Assembly: GCA_947000775.1 (NCBI GenBank)
Contig: CAMQGK010000140.1
Span: 804,501-868,500 of the forward strand
Direction of reading: 5' to 3'
Origin: Pterois miles
Lineage: Eukaryota > Chordata > Actinopteri > Perciformes > Scorpaenidae
Length of the DNA stretch: 64,000 bases
Positions 1 to 15,465 of the stretch are shown piece after piece. The translations under genes and the position numbers were made by a program. The notes below the pieces were generated by a model. That model saw only the letters and a list, made by a program, of their open reading frames with translations, was not told the origin of the DNA and did no database searches. Each line of letters begins with the position of its first letter. Within the stretch, counting starts at the first letter, position 1.

Positions 1-681
1 AGGGGTGAGCGGCCCACCAGGGACATGATAAAATCTTCATCTGACCCGGAATCCACAAAAGTGGGTAAATGGTGATTGGGGGGCAGATGTAAAAGGGTCG
101 AGAGGAAAATTTCAAAGAGTTTGGCTCACCAGTTCCTCTCACTCTGGTGGCCCTCTTTTACAGGGAGGGCCGGAGTGTCCCGTTGCAGTAATCACCTCCC
201 CCCCGGGCGGCGCTGGCGTTCCTCTGGAGACAATTTGCTCTCCCGCATGGTCTCGCAGAGGAGGAGGGGGAGGGAGGTCTAGGAGGATGATGAAGGCAGG
301 CGCTGAATGAAAGCTCCATGCTGGGGGGGGCTGCCGAGTTCTGAAAAACTGAAAATCAACGGATAGAGAAAGCCTCGCGGAAGGGGTAATAATAAATATT
401 TGTGGGGAATGGGTGTGAAGAGGTGATTGGGGAGGAGGGGTGGGGGGGGGGAAAAGGGGGGGGAGATGGGTGTGGGGTCTGTGTAGAGGGCGGGTGGGTT
501 GGGGGGGGGTTCGGGTTCGGTGTTTAGGTGGAAGCGGTGGTTTAAAATACCATTGGGTCTGGTTAGTGATTTCTGGTCAAATAGGCGGAAACTTGGTGGT
601 CGGAGAGTTGTTAGCCAGGAGAGGGAATTGTTCGTGTTTGTTTAGGTTCCCGGGGGAACGGGAAGGAGGGTGAGCTGGGCA
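1..681 (-). mobile_element. Ty3/gypsy retrotransposon internal remnant (gag end, protease start)
   Basis: Read on the minus strand, 40-60 encodes FVDSGSDEDFI, matching the Asp-Ser-Gly active-site start of a Ty3/gypsy aspartic protease. About 180-250 encodes LSPEERQRR followed by a degraded zinc-knuckle region and PVKEGHQ, the usual gag C-terminus of fish gypsy elements. Gag N-terminal coding cannot be recognised; the stretch near the LTR is low-complexity C-rich on this strand. Stops and frameshifts are present, so it is dead. The element continues off the left edge. Confidence 0.65.
428..520 (+). other. G-run-dense tract, G-quadruplex potential
   Basis: Many runs of 3-10 G within about 90 bp on the plus strand, inside the gypsy remnant. 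The arrangement allows several G-quadruplex foldings. It is purely a sequence property. Confidence 0.5.
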
Positions 682-1210
682 TGTTGGGGTTGTGTCGATG
701 GGTACAAGGCAGGAGTGGACTCAATAGCAAAACTCCAGAATGGGACAGTTTTCAAAAATCAGCGTCTTTAATGGGAAACAGGTCGGTACACGGTAGGGCA
801 GATAATAATGCAAGTCCAAATCAACAGGCTTAAGGGGCTAGTCAAAAAACGGGCAGAGGTTCGATACACAAAAATCATACAAGAGAGCACTAGGAAAAAC
901 GCGGGTACGTAACTTACAGGAAGAGACGAACTGGCACAGGAGGAAGGGGAAGCACACATTATATACAAGTGAAGGGAGTGATTAACTATACACAGGTGGA
1001 CACAATCAGGGCGGGGAGAAGACGATCAGAACCAGGTGAATTGTGTTCGAAACTAGGTCAGGAGGAGGTGCTCAAATGTGCGGAAGGGAACATGCAAACC
1101 GGAAGTGACGTGTTCTAAACTGAAAAGGGAAGTAAAACTACAAAATAAAACGGGAAGTGAGAAACACAGGACATGCAACACTAACAGATTATGACTTGAC
1201 AGTTGTTACA
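682..1210 (-). repeat. Ty3/gypsy 5' LTR (529 bp)
   Basis: Begins TGTTGGGG on the plus strand and ends GTTGTTACA, giving TG...CA termini with a TGT/ACA inverted pair. On the minus strand it holds a TATATAA box in the expected place and an ATTAAAG poly(A) signal followed by the GAGTCCACTCCTGCCTTG type of text common in fish gypsy LTRs. The internal remnant lies on its 3' side. No target duplication can be tested because the other LTR is off-window. Confidence 0.65.
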
Positions 1211-1780
1211 TTAGTGGGCGAAAACTCCATGATGATCTTTCAGCATGTTGTAATTCAAGTGTCCTGAGAGATAACTAGACTTCTGCACCTCATCACGGCT
1301 CTGTTTACAGGCTTTAAAAAATCTAGCCTGTGACTGGAGACTTTGGCCAATCACAGATCATTTCATAGAGAGAGAGCGTTCCTGTTGGCTGTGCTCCAGC
1401 TGGTGGGCGGTGCTTGGTATGGCTTCAGCTGGACTAAACAGTAACTACACGATGTTTCTGAAAACATCTGAGGCAAGAAATAGGCATAACAGTAAGAATA
1501 TTGATTCATATTTGATCAGTGCCACCTAGTTCAGCCGTTTGTGAGTGATTGACTTGTGGATCTCATAGACTGACGCTGGACAGCAGACCCCAGCTTGGTT
1601 CTGACTGCTTGTTTTCTTCCGGTCTGTGAAATCTTGCAGATGCCATAGGAACACCAGAGGACAACAGAGGCACATGATTTCCTTCAGAGTACCTGTCTCA
1701 TGCACTACTGTCAGGATATAGTGACTGTTTTGTAAAATGTTTTTTTAATCATATTTACTCCATCTCTAACCACTGCAGCT
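1211..1780. repeat. Dispersed repeat family A, copy 1
   Basis: Diverged copy of 22515-22965 in the same orientation. Shared blocks include CTAGACTTCTGCACCTC, CTGAAAACATCTGA, GAATATTGATTCATATTTG and CATGCACTACTGTCAGGAT. No coding content. It abuts the gypsy LTR directly. Confidence 0.75.
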
Positions 1781-2159
1781 TTATTAATACAAGTCTCAGA
1801 TCAGTGGGTACAGTAAACACACCTTGAGCAGCTATTCCATCAGAAATACAAAAGAACAAGTCAAGCAACTTACAGTGTATGCATTTTGTCTTCATAAACT
1901 GCTATAGTTACATTTGTACTGATAAGTATAAGTTTCCTCTACAAAATTACAGGAACTGGCTGTTCTACTCCTCATTACGTGAGAAATGTGCAGTATGTGC
2001 ATTAATCTTGTCTTCCAAATTTCATCCAGTGCGTGACGTAAACTGTATATACTGTAGAGGACGTAGTCACCCATAGGTTTCTCAAGAGCTGCTGTGAAGC
2101 TCAAATTGGCTGGCTCCAGCTTTCACCCCCTTGGCAGTGACGACACAGCCTAACTTCCA

Positions 2160-2460
2160 GTTAATACAAAAATGGGCAAAGAGGAGGATCATCTGGAGGT
2201 GGAGCTGAGGCAGGCCAGGGTGCCACAGAAGAGCAGACAGCTAGCAGCTAGAGACCTTGCTGTGAATGGGTAAATTAGCTATTGAGACCAAAATCTTTTT
2301 TTTTTTTTTTTTTTTTTTGTACCAGGCTGTAAACATTTATTTCTACTGTAAAGTTGGACATTTTAACATGGGGGTCTATGGGGACTGAATCGCTTTTGGA
2401 GCCAGCGTCAAGTGGCCATTGTTTTTATAGCTGGAGCTTTGCAAAGTTACGTGGATACAG
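2160..2460. repeat. Dispersed repeat family B, copy 1 (unoccupied site)
   Basis: Shares TGTACCAGGCTGTAAACAT, GGTCTATGGGGACT and CGCTTTTGGA..CAGC with 41340-41760. A T run occupies 2296-2318. The sequence TGGGGACT-GAATCGC (2379 onward) is uninterrupted here but split by an insertion in the 41-kb copy. Confidence 0.75.
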
Positions 2461-3924
2461 ACCCTCATCAGGCATTCAGATAATATTGGTCTCAGCTAGT
2501 TAAGTGGTTAATATCGCAAGCCTGATCTCAACGTCCCAATATGAAGATCATCCAAAGGCCAACGCTTGCCTGTCAATGGCACCAACATGTTTATCTGTTT
2601 GGAAAAGCGCAGCAGCAAATGATCCCTGGCATGCTTCTGCGGACTTCATGTCCCTTCACGGCAGCAATGTGCTTTTTAGTGATAACAGTTAAATGAAATC
2701 ATTTTCTTTAAAGATTTTAGCAGCTGTCTGGAAGGACCCACACAGTATATATCTGAATCCACACGGCTCTGTCATCAAAGGTGAAACTGTGAGGCCAAAT
2801 CCAAACAGTACCTACAGTACTGACCCATCTTTGCTTCTGGACAAGAGAACAGCTTCAAAGAAGTCCAGAGTGTCACTTCAAAGATCGCTTCATCTCCTTG
2901 AGGTTTCCCCTCTTCCTCTCTTGTTTGGCTGATCCGTGTTAAAAGTGTGTGTTTTAATCTATGGCCCTGTAATCTTCTATCCATCTCTCCATCTCCCCTT
3001 TCCCACCTATGGCTCACTCCAGTTAATGAAGGCCTTTTTTTGTTGTTCGCTCAGAAGCTCACACAAAATCAAAGATTCATCAAAGCGAGGATATGCTACC
3101 TTTGCTCACAGGAATATGATCTGAATTGGCTATAAATTTACAAGTGGGAAAAATGAGAACTCTGTAGCGTTGCAATATCATGAAATTGTTATACATTAGC
3201 AGCTTCTAAGAGGTGTAGTTCTTTATTTATTTATTTATTTTTTAAATAATGAGTAGCAAACCTCCCACCACTCCTGGATACATTATACCTGTGGTTTCAT
3301 CAGGTGGTTTATGCAGGTTTCTTCAAAGGTGATTTAACTTTTTTTTTTTTTTTTTTTTTTTACCCCAACTGTGATGAGTGTCATTAGTTAGATCGTGAAG
3401 ATTTTTTTATTTAAAATGATTTGAAGAAGGTGAGCAGACAGTGAATTCTGCTTCACATTTCTTATTCACAAAGGCGTTAAAAGACTCAAATGCATGGCCC
3501 TGAGCGGACGCTGACATTATAAAATACAAATGTGGCCTGGCGTATGGGGGGAAAGACTTATTACTATGCCACACTTTACACCTCAAAGCTCTTAAAATTT
3601 CTACTCATGCTGTGAAGTTTTCAAGAGCTGCCCATGGGAACGGTTTATCAAGCAAAAAAAGGCGTCGCAATTGGAAAGTTTTTCTTCATTTATAAGTTTA
3701 AAAGTAACGTAAAACATTTAAGAATTTGTACATTATATTTAAAGCAGCGATGGATCCAAAAAAACACAAATATGATAACTGTTGTGCATGATGGTTTAAA
3801 TTGTTCATCTGTTTAAATTGAAATAAATAATAAGTTAAAAAAAAGTAACGTAAAACATGTCAAAGTGAAATACATAATATTTTTCTTATGAACAAAACAA
3901 ATCCATCCGCCTTACCAAGAGTAT
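2461..3924. other. Intergenic, no gene recognised
   Basis: Only short chance ORFs. There is a T run near 3341-3361. No repeat family recognised. Confidence 0.6.
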
Positions 3925-4445
3925 CTTGAGTATCAAGAGTACTTGAATTGTTTACTCAAGTTTGAATGTTCAAGTGCAGTGAAATGTTTATTCAAGTATA
4001 CTTGTTAGTATACTTGTTTTAAACTTAAAATGAGAGAGTGTACTTTTATGTACTTATAAGCAACTAAACAAAATTCTAAGTATATTTGGCTATACTGACA
4101 AACTTAAAATGAGTAGGTATACTTTCAGTTTATTTTCCATGTACTCATCAGAGATATAAGCAAGTATACGGAAAAGTCCAGGTACACTTGACTTACTGAC
4201 AAGCATAAAGAAAAAGTCTAAGTGTACTTGACTCGTACTGACGAGTATACAGATAAATCTAAGTATACTTAGCTCATACTGATGACGATACAGAAAAGTC
4301 TAAGTATACTTGGCTTATACTGATGAGTATACAGAAAAAATTGTTATGTTGTTATAAAACTTACTTAATCTTTTGATCGAGAAATACTTACGAAAAGTAT
4401 AATTAAGTATTCTTGCCTTATAAGCCTACAGAAAGGTATACTTGG
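3925..4445. repeat. AT-rich minisatellite, about 41-bp period
   Basis: Diverged tandem units of the type CTAAGTATACTTGGCTTATACTG followed by a GAGTATACAGAAAAGT end. Unit starts at about 4076, 4114, 4178, 4218, 4259 and 4300 give a core spacing of 40-41 bp. GTATAC palindromes recur. The flanks carry degraded AAGTATACTTG and AGTACTTGA units. Confidence 0.75.
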
Positions 4446-7399
<2,954 letters not shown>

Positions 7400-7970
7400 T
7401 CTGCAGGTAGGTTCAGGCAAGAAAAACACTTAGGTAAGGTAAGAGAAACATCATGGTTGGGCTTAAGAAAGAAAGAAAGATATTCCTTTATTAGTCCCAC
7501 AGTGGGGAAATTCAGTTTTACACTCTGTAAAGCAAGTAAGTAAACTATGTAAACATGTACAGAAACAGCTCCAGAAAACACATCATAAACGTCAACAAAA
7601 AAAAGTGAGAATCGTCACGTAACAAATGTCACTAACATAGCCTGCAAAACAAAAGTCAACAACGCGCTCGAGCATTTGTCTCCTGGTTAAAAGTCCTGTT
7701 TTTTGGGCCCATCCACCTCCAAACCCACCCACCATAAGTGCTCTTTGTCACTTTTTATAAAACGTCAGTGCAGGATACATGGTGTACAAATGTCAAATCA
7801 AGAAAAGCATACTTATTGCACATTAACCGCCTTGTGCATTTATACGTCTTTTTGTGCAAACGGGCCGGGCTCCGATATATCCAACGTGGCACTTAATACG
7901 AAAGTGCTTGAAAACCAAACTAATATGGATGTGTTACATCAGTCAAAGTCTGTAGTTTAGTGTAATTAAA
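7400..7970. repeat. Dispersed repeat family C, copy 1
   Basis: Matches 30840-31330 in order: AACATCATGGTTGGGCTTAA, GAAAACACATCA, TTGAAAGTCCTGTGTTT (in variant form), CCACCCACCAT, and TTCTTATTGCAT at the end. It contains a 61-bp insertion at 7467-7527. Confidence 0.75.
7467..7527 (-). mobile_element. 5'-truncated SINE tail inserted in repeat family C
   Basis: On the minus strand it reads from CAGAGTGTAAAACTG through CACTGTGGGACTAATAAAGG to a TTTC run, essentially identical to the SINE tail at 63261-63322. The paralogous repeat at 30960 lacks it. Left TAAGAAAG and right TAAAGCAAG are a possible diverged target duplication. Confidence 0.8.
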
Positions 7971-8220
7971 CTCAAATTTAATGTAATATTGTCCATACAG
8001 AGTATTTGAATCCTCACACACTCAACTAATTTCTACCTATGCTGTAGCACTTGAGGTCGGTCTTGTTCTTGGTCTCTAGAATTGACTGCATGATTTACAT
8101 GTTTTAATATGTCATATCTGTCTTAAACACAACTGAAAAGAAACCACTAAATTGTTTGTGCATGGTCTGATTTATTTGTACTATGATTCGATGTAAAAGT
8201 TCCTGCTTCAAATGCAACCA

Positions 8221-8500
8221 ATAACTTGAGTCATTTCTAGAGAGACGGGAGTTGAACCTGTGACTGTCTAGGAGGAAATGTCAGCCAAATCTTCAGTAAT
8301 AAAATGTGGCTACCTAAAAACACACAGCAGTACTGGGACCGGCACCAGGCTGGTCTTGGTCTTGATTTGGTCTTACCCTGCCTTGGTCTTGGTCTTGGCT
8401 TGGTCTGAACCCCTAAATATATTGGTCTTGTCTTGGTCTGGATACACTCTGGACTTGGTCTTGGTTTCGATGGTCTTGACTACAACACTGATTTCTACAA
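8221..8500. repeat. Degenerate (TTGGTC)n repeat region
   Basis: 8345-8475 is built from irregular TTGGTC/TTGGTCTTGG units, ending GGTCTTGACTACAACAC. A chance ORF crosses it. A B-box-like GGTTCAACTCC lies on the minus strand near 8250 without a visible A-box. Confidence 0.65.
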
Positions 8501-10309
8501 TCCATCCTGTATGATATTAATGTGGTATAAGTTCATTGTTCATCTGTTTCTGGCAACTAGAGAAGCAGTTGACCAGAGTATTAACAAAACAGACAATATC
8601 TCCATAGCTTGCCGGCTACCAAGCTACACCCATTTAAAATAATTAAGAAAATTAAGAGAGTAAATGGCCACAAAAACGGCAATAATTGGTGCACCTGTAC
8701 AGGGAGTTGTAGTCAACTTACAGAAATAAATTAAACTTTAAAATGAATGAATTTCATTGTTCAAAAAACTGCTGTGATTATAGTGAAAATGTTAACTGCC
8801 CCTATAGCAACCATTAACATGGCTTCCATGTCAGCTGAAAATGATATACAGTATGTAGCTACTAATTGGTAAGAGCTAAACTAAACATCCCCTCTCCACG
8901 CCAAGGAACCAAAACACATCAGGCAGAATGAATGAAGTGAAAAAAATGGCAGCTCATTTTGTTCATCAGGCCAGTCAGTGTGTTTTGGAAATGGTAAAAT
9001 ATAAAGGAAAGCCAAACTCTGAAATGGCTTGGACAAGCCATGACCAGTGAACAGTCGTTCATTCATCATTCATGAGCCAGCACTCCTCCCAAACTGCTCA
9101 GGAAGATGGTATGAACAAGAACTCCTGGAAGCTCCTCTGAAGGATCTTAGCTATTCATATGCAGGGGCATTGGCGTGACACATACAGTATGTTGGCCGTG
9201 GCCAGATGGCACGCAGTTCACATTAACCAGATGCTGGAATGCCAGCTTCAATCACTTTGACCAGTGGTAGGAATGCTTGCACAGATCTGGCTGCTCCCGC
9301 TGCTACACCACACAGACACTGACACAGATTAACAAATCATGTGATTGTAAAGCAATGACTCCTCTGTTGGAGTCCATACTACCACAATGCATCAAAAAAA
9401 TTGGTCTCTCTTGGCTCTCACTAAAACATTAGTCATGGTGTATGCTAATATAAATGTATGTCCTTTGCATACTCACATTTACTGGTCTTACTATAAATTC
9501 CATTAGTCTTCTTTTGGAAATGTAAACCTGCCCTAACTGATGACTTTTTTTTTGCATTTTTTTTTTATAATTATATTTACATTTATCTAAAATGAATCAT
9601 GTGTAAAAGGTTTTCCTCTCCAAAGTTATATGCATTGGCAGTTAGAAGCAAATGTCTGTAGATTTCACACAGTGTAGCCGCTGAAAAAGCAGTAATGTTG
9701 AGGCAAAATGACACTTTATGCTCAAGTCTACCTCATAGCAATGCTATGCAGCTCTCATTAAACTGTGCTTCCTCCCAAAGACAGATGCTCAAAAAGTAAA
9801 GTATTCAGTAAACAAAGGTCTTTAAAGGCAGAATTATCCTTTTTTTCACTTAATGAGAAAATTTCTCTGAGTTACTTAACCTTTGTTTCCAAAAATCATC
9901 CTAATGCTAAGATGATCAAAGCCCCATTGAAAGAATATGAACTTGGATAATCTTAGCCTTAAGATGCTTTTTAGGAAATGGGCCCAGCACCATGGAGCAG
10001 CTCCTTATAGGAGGAAAAAAAAATAGAAGCAAACGCTAATTGAAAGAGTAGATGTGTTCATGCCAGTTTGAAAAAAATATGGGCCTATTTTTTCCCGTGT
10101 TTTGCCGTGTTTACCTGCTCACTGAACACATCGAAGTGCTGAAGTGAGGTGAAGATTTTGATGCGGCCAAAGACTGACACTTCAAGCCATTTCCATCATC
10201 ACAAGAGTCAAAGAGCATGTAGGAAATGATCTTGCCTTCCTTCACATAGCACGCATGCTGTGATCAACAATTGAGTTCTTTCTCGCAACTCGTCAAATAC
10301 TGTGCGACA
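8501..10309. other. Intergenic, no gene recognised
   Basis: No ORF, splice pattern or repeat family I can support. Confidence 0.55.
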
Positions 10310-10970
10310 GCACCCCCTAGTATCAGTTTCTACTTGTCAGTATCCGCTTGTTACATGCATACACTCTTCAAAATAAATTTCTGTTTTCACAGGAAACATT
10401 TTTGTTAGTTTTAGGAAAAGATTGTGGTTTGGGTTGAAATAAGTAGGCCACGTTACATACACGACAGCAATGTTATGTGACATAATCTTACGTAACCTAT
10501 AACCTACTCTAAACTCTATTCTCAGTTACTTGTTAAGGGAAATGTATTTTCTCCTGGATTACAGATGCAGATTAAACAGTTTTAAATACATGGTCAACGT
10601 TATAATTTCAAACAGAGCAAACCAAATACATGACAAAACTACTTTGCTAGGTTTAGAAAAATCAAAACAAAACATGGTTGGCTTAAAATAACTATGAAAT
10701 TGACATAAAACAAAACTACTTTATTAGGTTTATATAACAAAACTACTTGGCTAGGTTTAGTAAAACAGCACCGGTCTTCTGGACAACAGACCAATGTTTG
10801 TTGAACTATTCACCACCCCAAACCCCACCCTACTCATAGTTAGGTGGCCTTCACAAACTGATTTGTGATACGTCAAACACAAATCAAATCTGCAAAAAAA
10901 TATGCTTCCCTTGAAACATAATTCACAATGTAGTTTTGCTGTATGGGAACATAAGTTTTAGGCGATCAGG
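10310..10970. repeat. Dispersed repeat family C, diverged copy
   Basis: Contains GTTACATGCATACA..TTCAAAATAAA, several AACAAAACTACTTxGxTAGGTTTA units, and CCAAACCCCACCC. These blocks match 26030-26340 and 30600-31330. Confidence 0.6.
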
Positions 10971-12639
10971 CTGCTCCTGGGTGAAAATCCTGTGTGTTTG
11001 ACCTATCCATCACCCTTGAGCACCCCTCTAAGCATTTGAACACATAGAGCATCAAAGTTTAACGCATAGGATACTGTATTTGACGAGTTGGGAGTGATTT
11101 CTACTTATGTTTTGTCATGTAAATTTAGTGCTCTCTTACACAAAGCAAGTGATCAGAGTGGCACAAAAATGATGTGAAATGAGCCATCAACCATACTTTA
11201 GTTAGCAGACTTCATCTCAGATGAGCACTTAGGGGAGAAATAGAGAGAAATAGTGCCTAAGATAGTTTACTCCATTATCGTCAAAATGCCAGATGATGAA
11301 AATACAGTAGGTGTAAAGCAACACTCAGCCTAATGGTTCAATGCTGATACTCTAATTGTGAAAGCAATATCTTAAAAGCTGCAGAAGTCTCTTATTAAAA
11401 ATCAATATATATCACTTCCATCAGATGTCTCAAATGGCATATTTGTTTTTGGAGAGCATTAGCAGTATAGTATCAGGAGATACTATATGAATAAAGCTGC
11501 AATACGTTTCTTTTTTTTAGGGTTAAACCAATAATCTCACCACATCTTGTAGATGCTGTGTGCCTCAAGTAGATATTGGAGTATTTGCTTTGACCTTGAT
11601 TACTTATCTGCTACTATGTTGAGCATAAAAACAACACAATACAGTTACCTACAGACTGATTCACTTATTCACCCAAGTCTGAAACCTACTTGAAGACAGA
11701 TGGAAAAGGTCTGTGCATTGTGATGCATAGAGGAGGTTTCTTGGTATATGAAGAGGCTTGACAGACACGCAGACCAAAAATCAATCTCAACACACCAAGC
11801 AACATGTGTCTGCCATCCTTTGCATCAAAAAACTTCAAAAATCAATCAATAGAAATTAAGCCACTGTTACCTGAATTGACCAGCTAACCCAACCCATCTT
11901 ATAAAACCACACTTGACTGTCAAGACCATTGTAGGTGGGTTCCAGCGCTTTGCATTGTGAGATACAGTAGGCGAAGTAGACTGGTCCAATGTATACTGGA
12001 GATTTTTTCAAAATCAGTATGACATTCGGGTATTTTTTGGCATGCTGTAGATTTTGCCTTATTTTGCATATACTGCATACTACATGCTACATTTTAGCCA
12101 GATCAGTACTGTAGTGTGCAGTTTTGGATACAGACTCTGTTGGTAAGAAATGGGACACAAAACACCTTGCAAAAATTAAAGTTTACACAAATATTTAACC
12201 ATTTACCTCAGTTTCATAAGAATGAACATAAATTAAGTTTGGAAGGAGGAGCCGCCCAGCCAAACACCACTGTAAGGCTGGCCGGTGAGGGCCCTCGAAT
12301 GGGAGGTCACAGATGCCAATAAGTCAGTGAGTCACATGCCACTGTGTGAAACACCTTGTACACCTGCCATCAAAAGCCACATGAAAACCCCAGAGGTAGG
12401 ACAACCGGTGCTGAGGCTGGTCGGGGCCTCTCTTCGGAGGCTCGTTGTTTTCAAAAACAGAGTTTCTGAAAGACCTTGTCCTTGAAGGACAAAGTACAAC
12501 CTCTTCACACCAGAGAGGTTGAAAAACACTTGTCGTACACTTGGAAAAAAAATCAGATAAAGACTTCTGGGACTACGTGCTGAACTCAAGTCATCTAGGA
12601 GACAGAGATTGTTGTGACTGAAAGTTGCATGGAGCTTCA
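10971..12639. other. Intergenic, no gene recognised
   Basis: Small ORFs at 12116-12589 show no recognised motif. GGTTGAAAAACACTT at 12517-12531 resembles the terminal sequence of hAT-type elements (compare 53120-53133), but no partner end was found. Confidence 0.5.
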
Positions 12640-13380
12640 GAGATTAAGCTATGTGTCACAGCCACAGCTGTGGCCCTGTGTTACATATGGGCCTTTATGT
12701 TTTGTTGTTCCTCTCTCTCCCCGCCCTTCTGACTTTATTTATTTTTTTCAGGAGTTCACCTCACCTGGCGCTGATTAAGGGAGAGGAAAAAGGGGGAGAA
12801 AATGGGGCCTTACAGTCCCTGGCACTCAGGCCCGCCAGCCAGCATTTAGTTTGTTACTTTGTTTTTTGACTGGAGATCCCTGTACTTCAATTTTTTCATG
12901 CTTTTTGGTAACTACATTTTGAGTTTAGGGCGATGAGCTGGGTGCGATGGCCCATTGCATACTTGACCCAGCGACTCCCCTTCTTTCGTTCATTTAAGTG
13001 GGATCGCCAACTTGTTGTGTGCATAGTTGCATTTTTGACAGTTATTTTATTCATTTTATGTTATTTTCACATACATGGCATCCTTTCATATGATTCAGCC
13101 TCTCCAGAGCCTTTGTTTAAGAGGCCATGTGTCACTGTGTTTCAGCCTTTCCCCCTGATTACGGCTCATTCACCTCACCTGTCCAGTCTGCACAGCGGAC
13201 TTCCATCTACTCATCAACTCCACAGTATATCTACTGTGGTTCATCCACTCATTGACCTGCTTCTCTGCGCCACAGTATCACTGCCCAGTAGTGTACCAGT
13301 GAGGTTAGGGGGGTACCGTATCATAACTGTCTTTATTTTTCTGTGTCGTCTACTGTGCATCAATGTGATTACATAATCAG
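12640..13380 (+). other. Unclassified region with 147-codon ORF carrying one hydrophobic segment
   Basis: The ORF at 12933-13376 starts MSWVRWPIAY and has a strongly hydrophobic stretch (LVVCIVAFLTVILFILCYF) at about residues 27-45. No family is recognised; the rest is Ser/His/Leu-rich and looks non-coding. The upstream T/C-rich text with a CACCTGGCGCTGATTA block resembles LTR-type promoter DNA of fish retroelements, but no clear LTR ends were found. Probably not a gene. Confidence 0.2.
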
Positions 13381-14418
13381 ACAGCTCATTCATGCCTCTT
13401 AAGAGCTACATTGGTGCCATTGCACTCATGTCTGTCCCAAGTTATTTTGAAAGACACTGCAAATGTCTTAGCCTCTGCAGTGCAATGCAAAAACCCTGTC
13501 CATGACACTTCCTCAAGAGGTGGTTTGAAAGGGAAAGTTTTGTTTCAACACCAATACAATGCCAGCAAAATAAAGGCAGAAAAGGTAGAAAAATCTCTCT
13601 CGCCAGTTGACAGGGTGTTAGCAGAGTAGTATGGATGGCCGTGTCAATACAACTGGCTCTTTGTTTTATGGCCATAACAGCTCACCATCCATCCTTGGTT
13701 TACAGGCTATTGATTACAGCAGACTCAACATCATGTGAATTCTATTTGTGCCCTTGCAGAGTAAAAGCATAACTGCCCATTAAATCTTTTCTCAGAGCTC
13801 AAAGTCCCGCTCGGCCTTTAGAGATGCAAATATTGAAACCATTAAAGTGCTTTATCTAACCTCAGCTTTATTTTGGGGCACTAACTGCTGTGGCATACTG
13901 CACACTTAGGTCAGTAGTCAGAGGTGGTGAGATGTGGAGCAACAACAAGCAAAACCAGTAAGCAAATACAGATAATGTGTGGGCATATTATGTATTAATT
14001 CTACTAGCGGCAGTAGAGGAGTTTCATTACAAAACCTCTTGATATTTCAACACAATATCATAAAATGCTTAATTTTTTGCATCTATTTATGACTCTTAGT
14101 TAATTGTGCAACGTAGTCACCTTTCTTCAACATGTCCACAAAAGTGTTTTAAATACTGTAGGATTCTTTTTCATCTGATGATGAATGTATTTTTGTTAAA
14201 GGCATTACCTTATTATCTGTCCATAGTGGTATTTACAAAGGACGGACAATTGGTTGCTGAAAACTAATGTTACTAATGCATTACCTTGGACTTTTTGATA
14301 TTTGAAATGTAGTGAATGTAAGGCTTTATAAGCATATAAATAGAAAAAAAGAGTCTTTATCTCTTGATCTAAATTACACACAAAAGACAAATGTATTGAT
14401 TAAAAAAATGAATATCAA
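13381..14418. other. Intergenic, no gene recognised
   Basis: Nothing supported beyond chance ORFs. Confidence 0.55.
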
Positions 14419-15030
14419 ATTTATGTATATAAAGTGGACGGTATATAAAGATGGGTGACATGGCAGCTCCCCAAAAGTGGCTAGCTGCTGTATAGGTCAT
14501 AAATCCCGCCCCCTCCATGTTAGCGCATAGGACATGGGCCAAACTAAAAAGTCAAAGTACACGACAAATACATTTCCATAAAAGATGGTTTCTGTCATTT
14601 TAGGTAGTTCTTATTACACCAATTTATGTGAAGTGTTCATTTTTCTGATGAGTTTGGTTTTAGTTATGTGATGCTATAAAAACGAGGTGAGACGTCATGA
14701 TTGACAGCCGTGATTGACAGCTGCTCTGAGTGAAGTAGTCGTGCAGCCGGAGGTTCAGGAAGGAGAAGAGATGTGACTTTAAATAACACTCATGAGTCTG
14801 TGTAATAGAATGTGTCAACTCGATCATAAATATAGTTATAGAGATTTTATGGTTAGCTAATGTAGCACCTCGGTGGCTCACGCTAGCAAGGTGCAGCCAT
14901 GCTCACCTCGTGATTGGCTTGGCAGGTGGGACCTTGATATTGTCGCTCCAGCCCCTCGATCTCTGGCGCCAAATGACATCAAAATCTCAAGATGGCAGCT
15001 ACAGTATCCAGGATATTTTGGTTTCATTTT
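14419..15030. repeat. Dispersed repeat family D, copy 1
   Basis: 14690-15010 matches the reverse complement of 44510-44890: GAGTGAAGTAGTC, GTGTCAACT, GTGGCTCACG and CAAAATCTCAAGATGGCAG are shared in order. The left part (14419-14680) may belong to the same element. The ORF at 14873-15136 is repeat-derived. Confidence 0.7.
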
Positions 15031-15299
15031 TGTACCGAGTGAGGAAATGGAGACATGTCGTCCATCTATGTATCCAGTCTACGAGATAAACAGTAGCACA
15101 GGTTTCCAACTGTGGAGTACCCCATTTAATGTTTAGGTCATTTAACTAAATAATAATTATTAATTCAGGAACATAAAACATAAATACAGTATCAGCTAAA
15201 AATAATGAAGACCTCACTCAAAATAAGGCAATAAAGTAGGGCCCACTACTATATTATGTCAGCTGATAATGTGTTTTATATTCCCCTGTTTATAAACAA

Positions 15300-15465
15300 A
15301 GCTTCAATTAATTAAATTACACACAACTAAGTACCACACAGTGAGTGTGGGTCCTTTGGTGACCCTGGGGCTCTGGAGCCCTGGTGCAGCTGCCCACTTT
15401 ACCAAATTAATCCAGCCTGGGTCCCAACTCTAATCACCTTTTTATAATAAGGTTGAAAAACACTG
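15300..15465. mobile_element. hAT-like terminal fragment
   Basis: Ends GGTTGAAAAACACTG at 15451-15465, the same terminal inverted repeat as at 53120-53133. The opposite end is not recognised, so this is a fragment. Confidence 0.4.

Noticed and set aside
8240..8265. B-box-like GGTTCAACTCC on the minus strand as a tRNA or SINE
   Set aside because: No A-box or SINE body is visible nearby.
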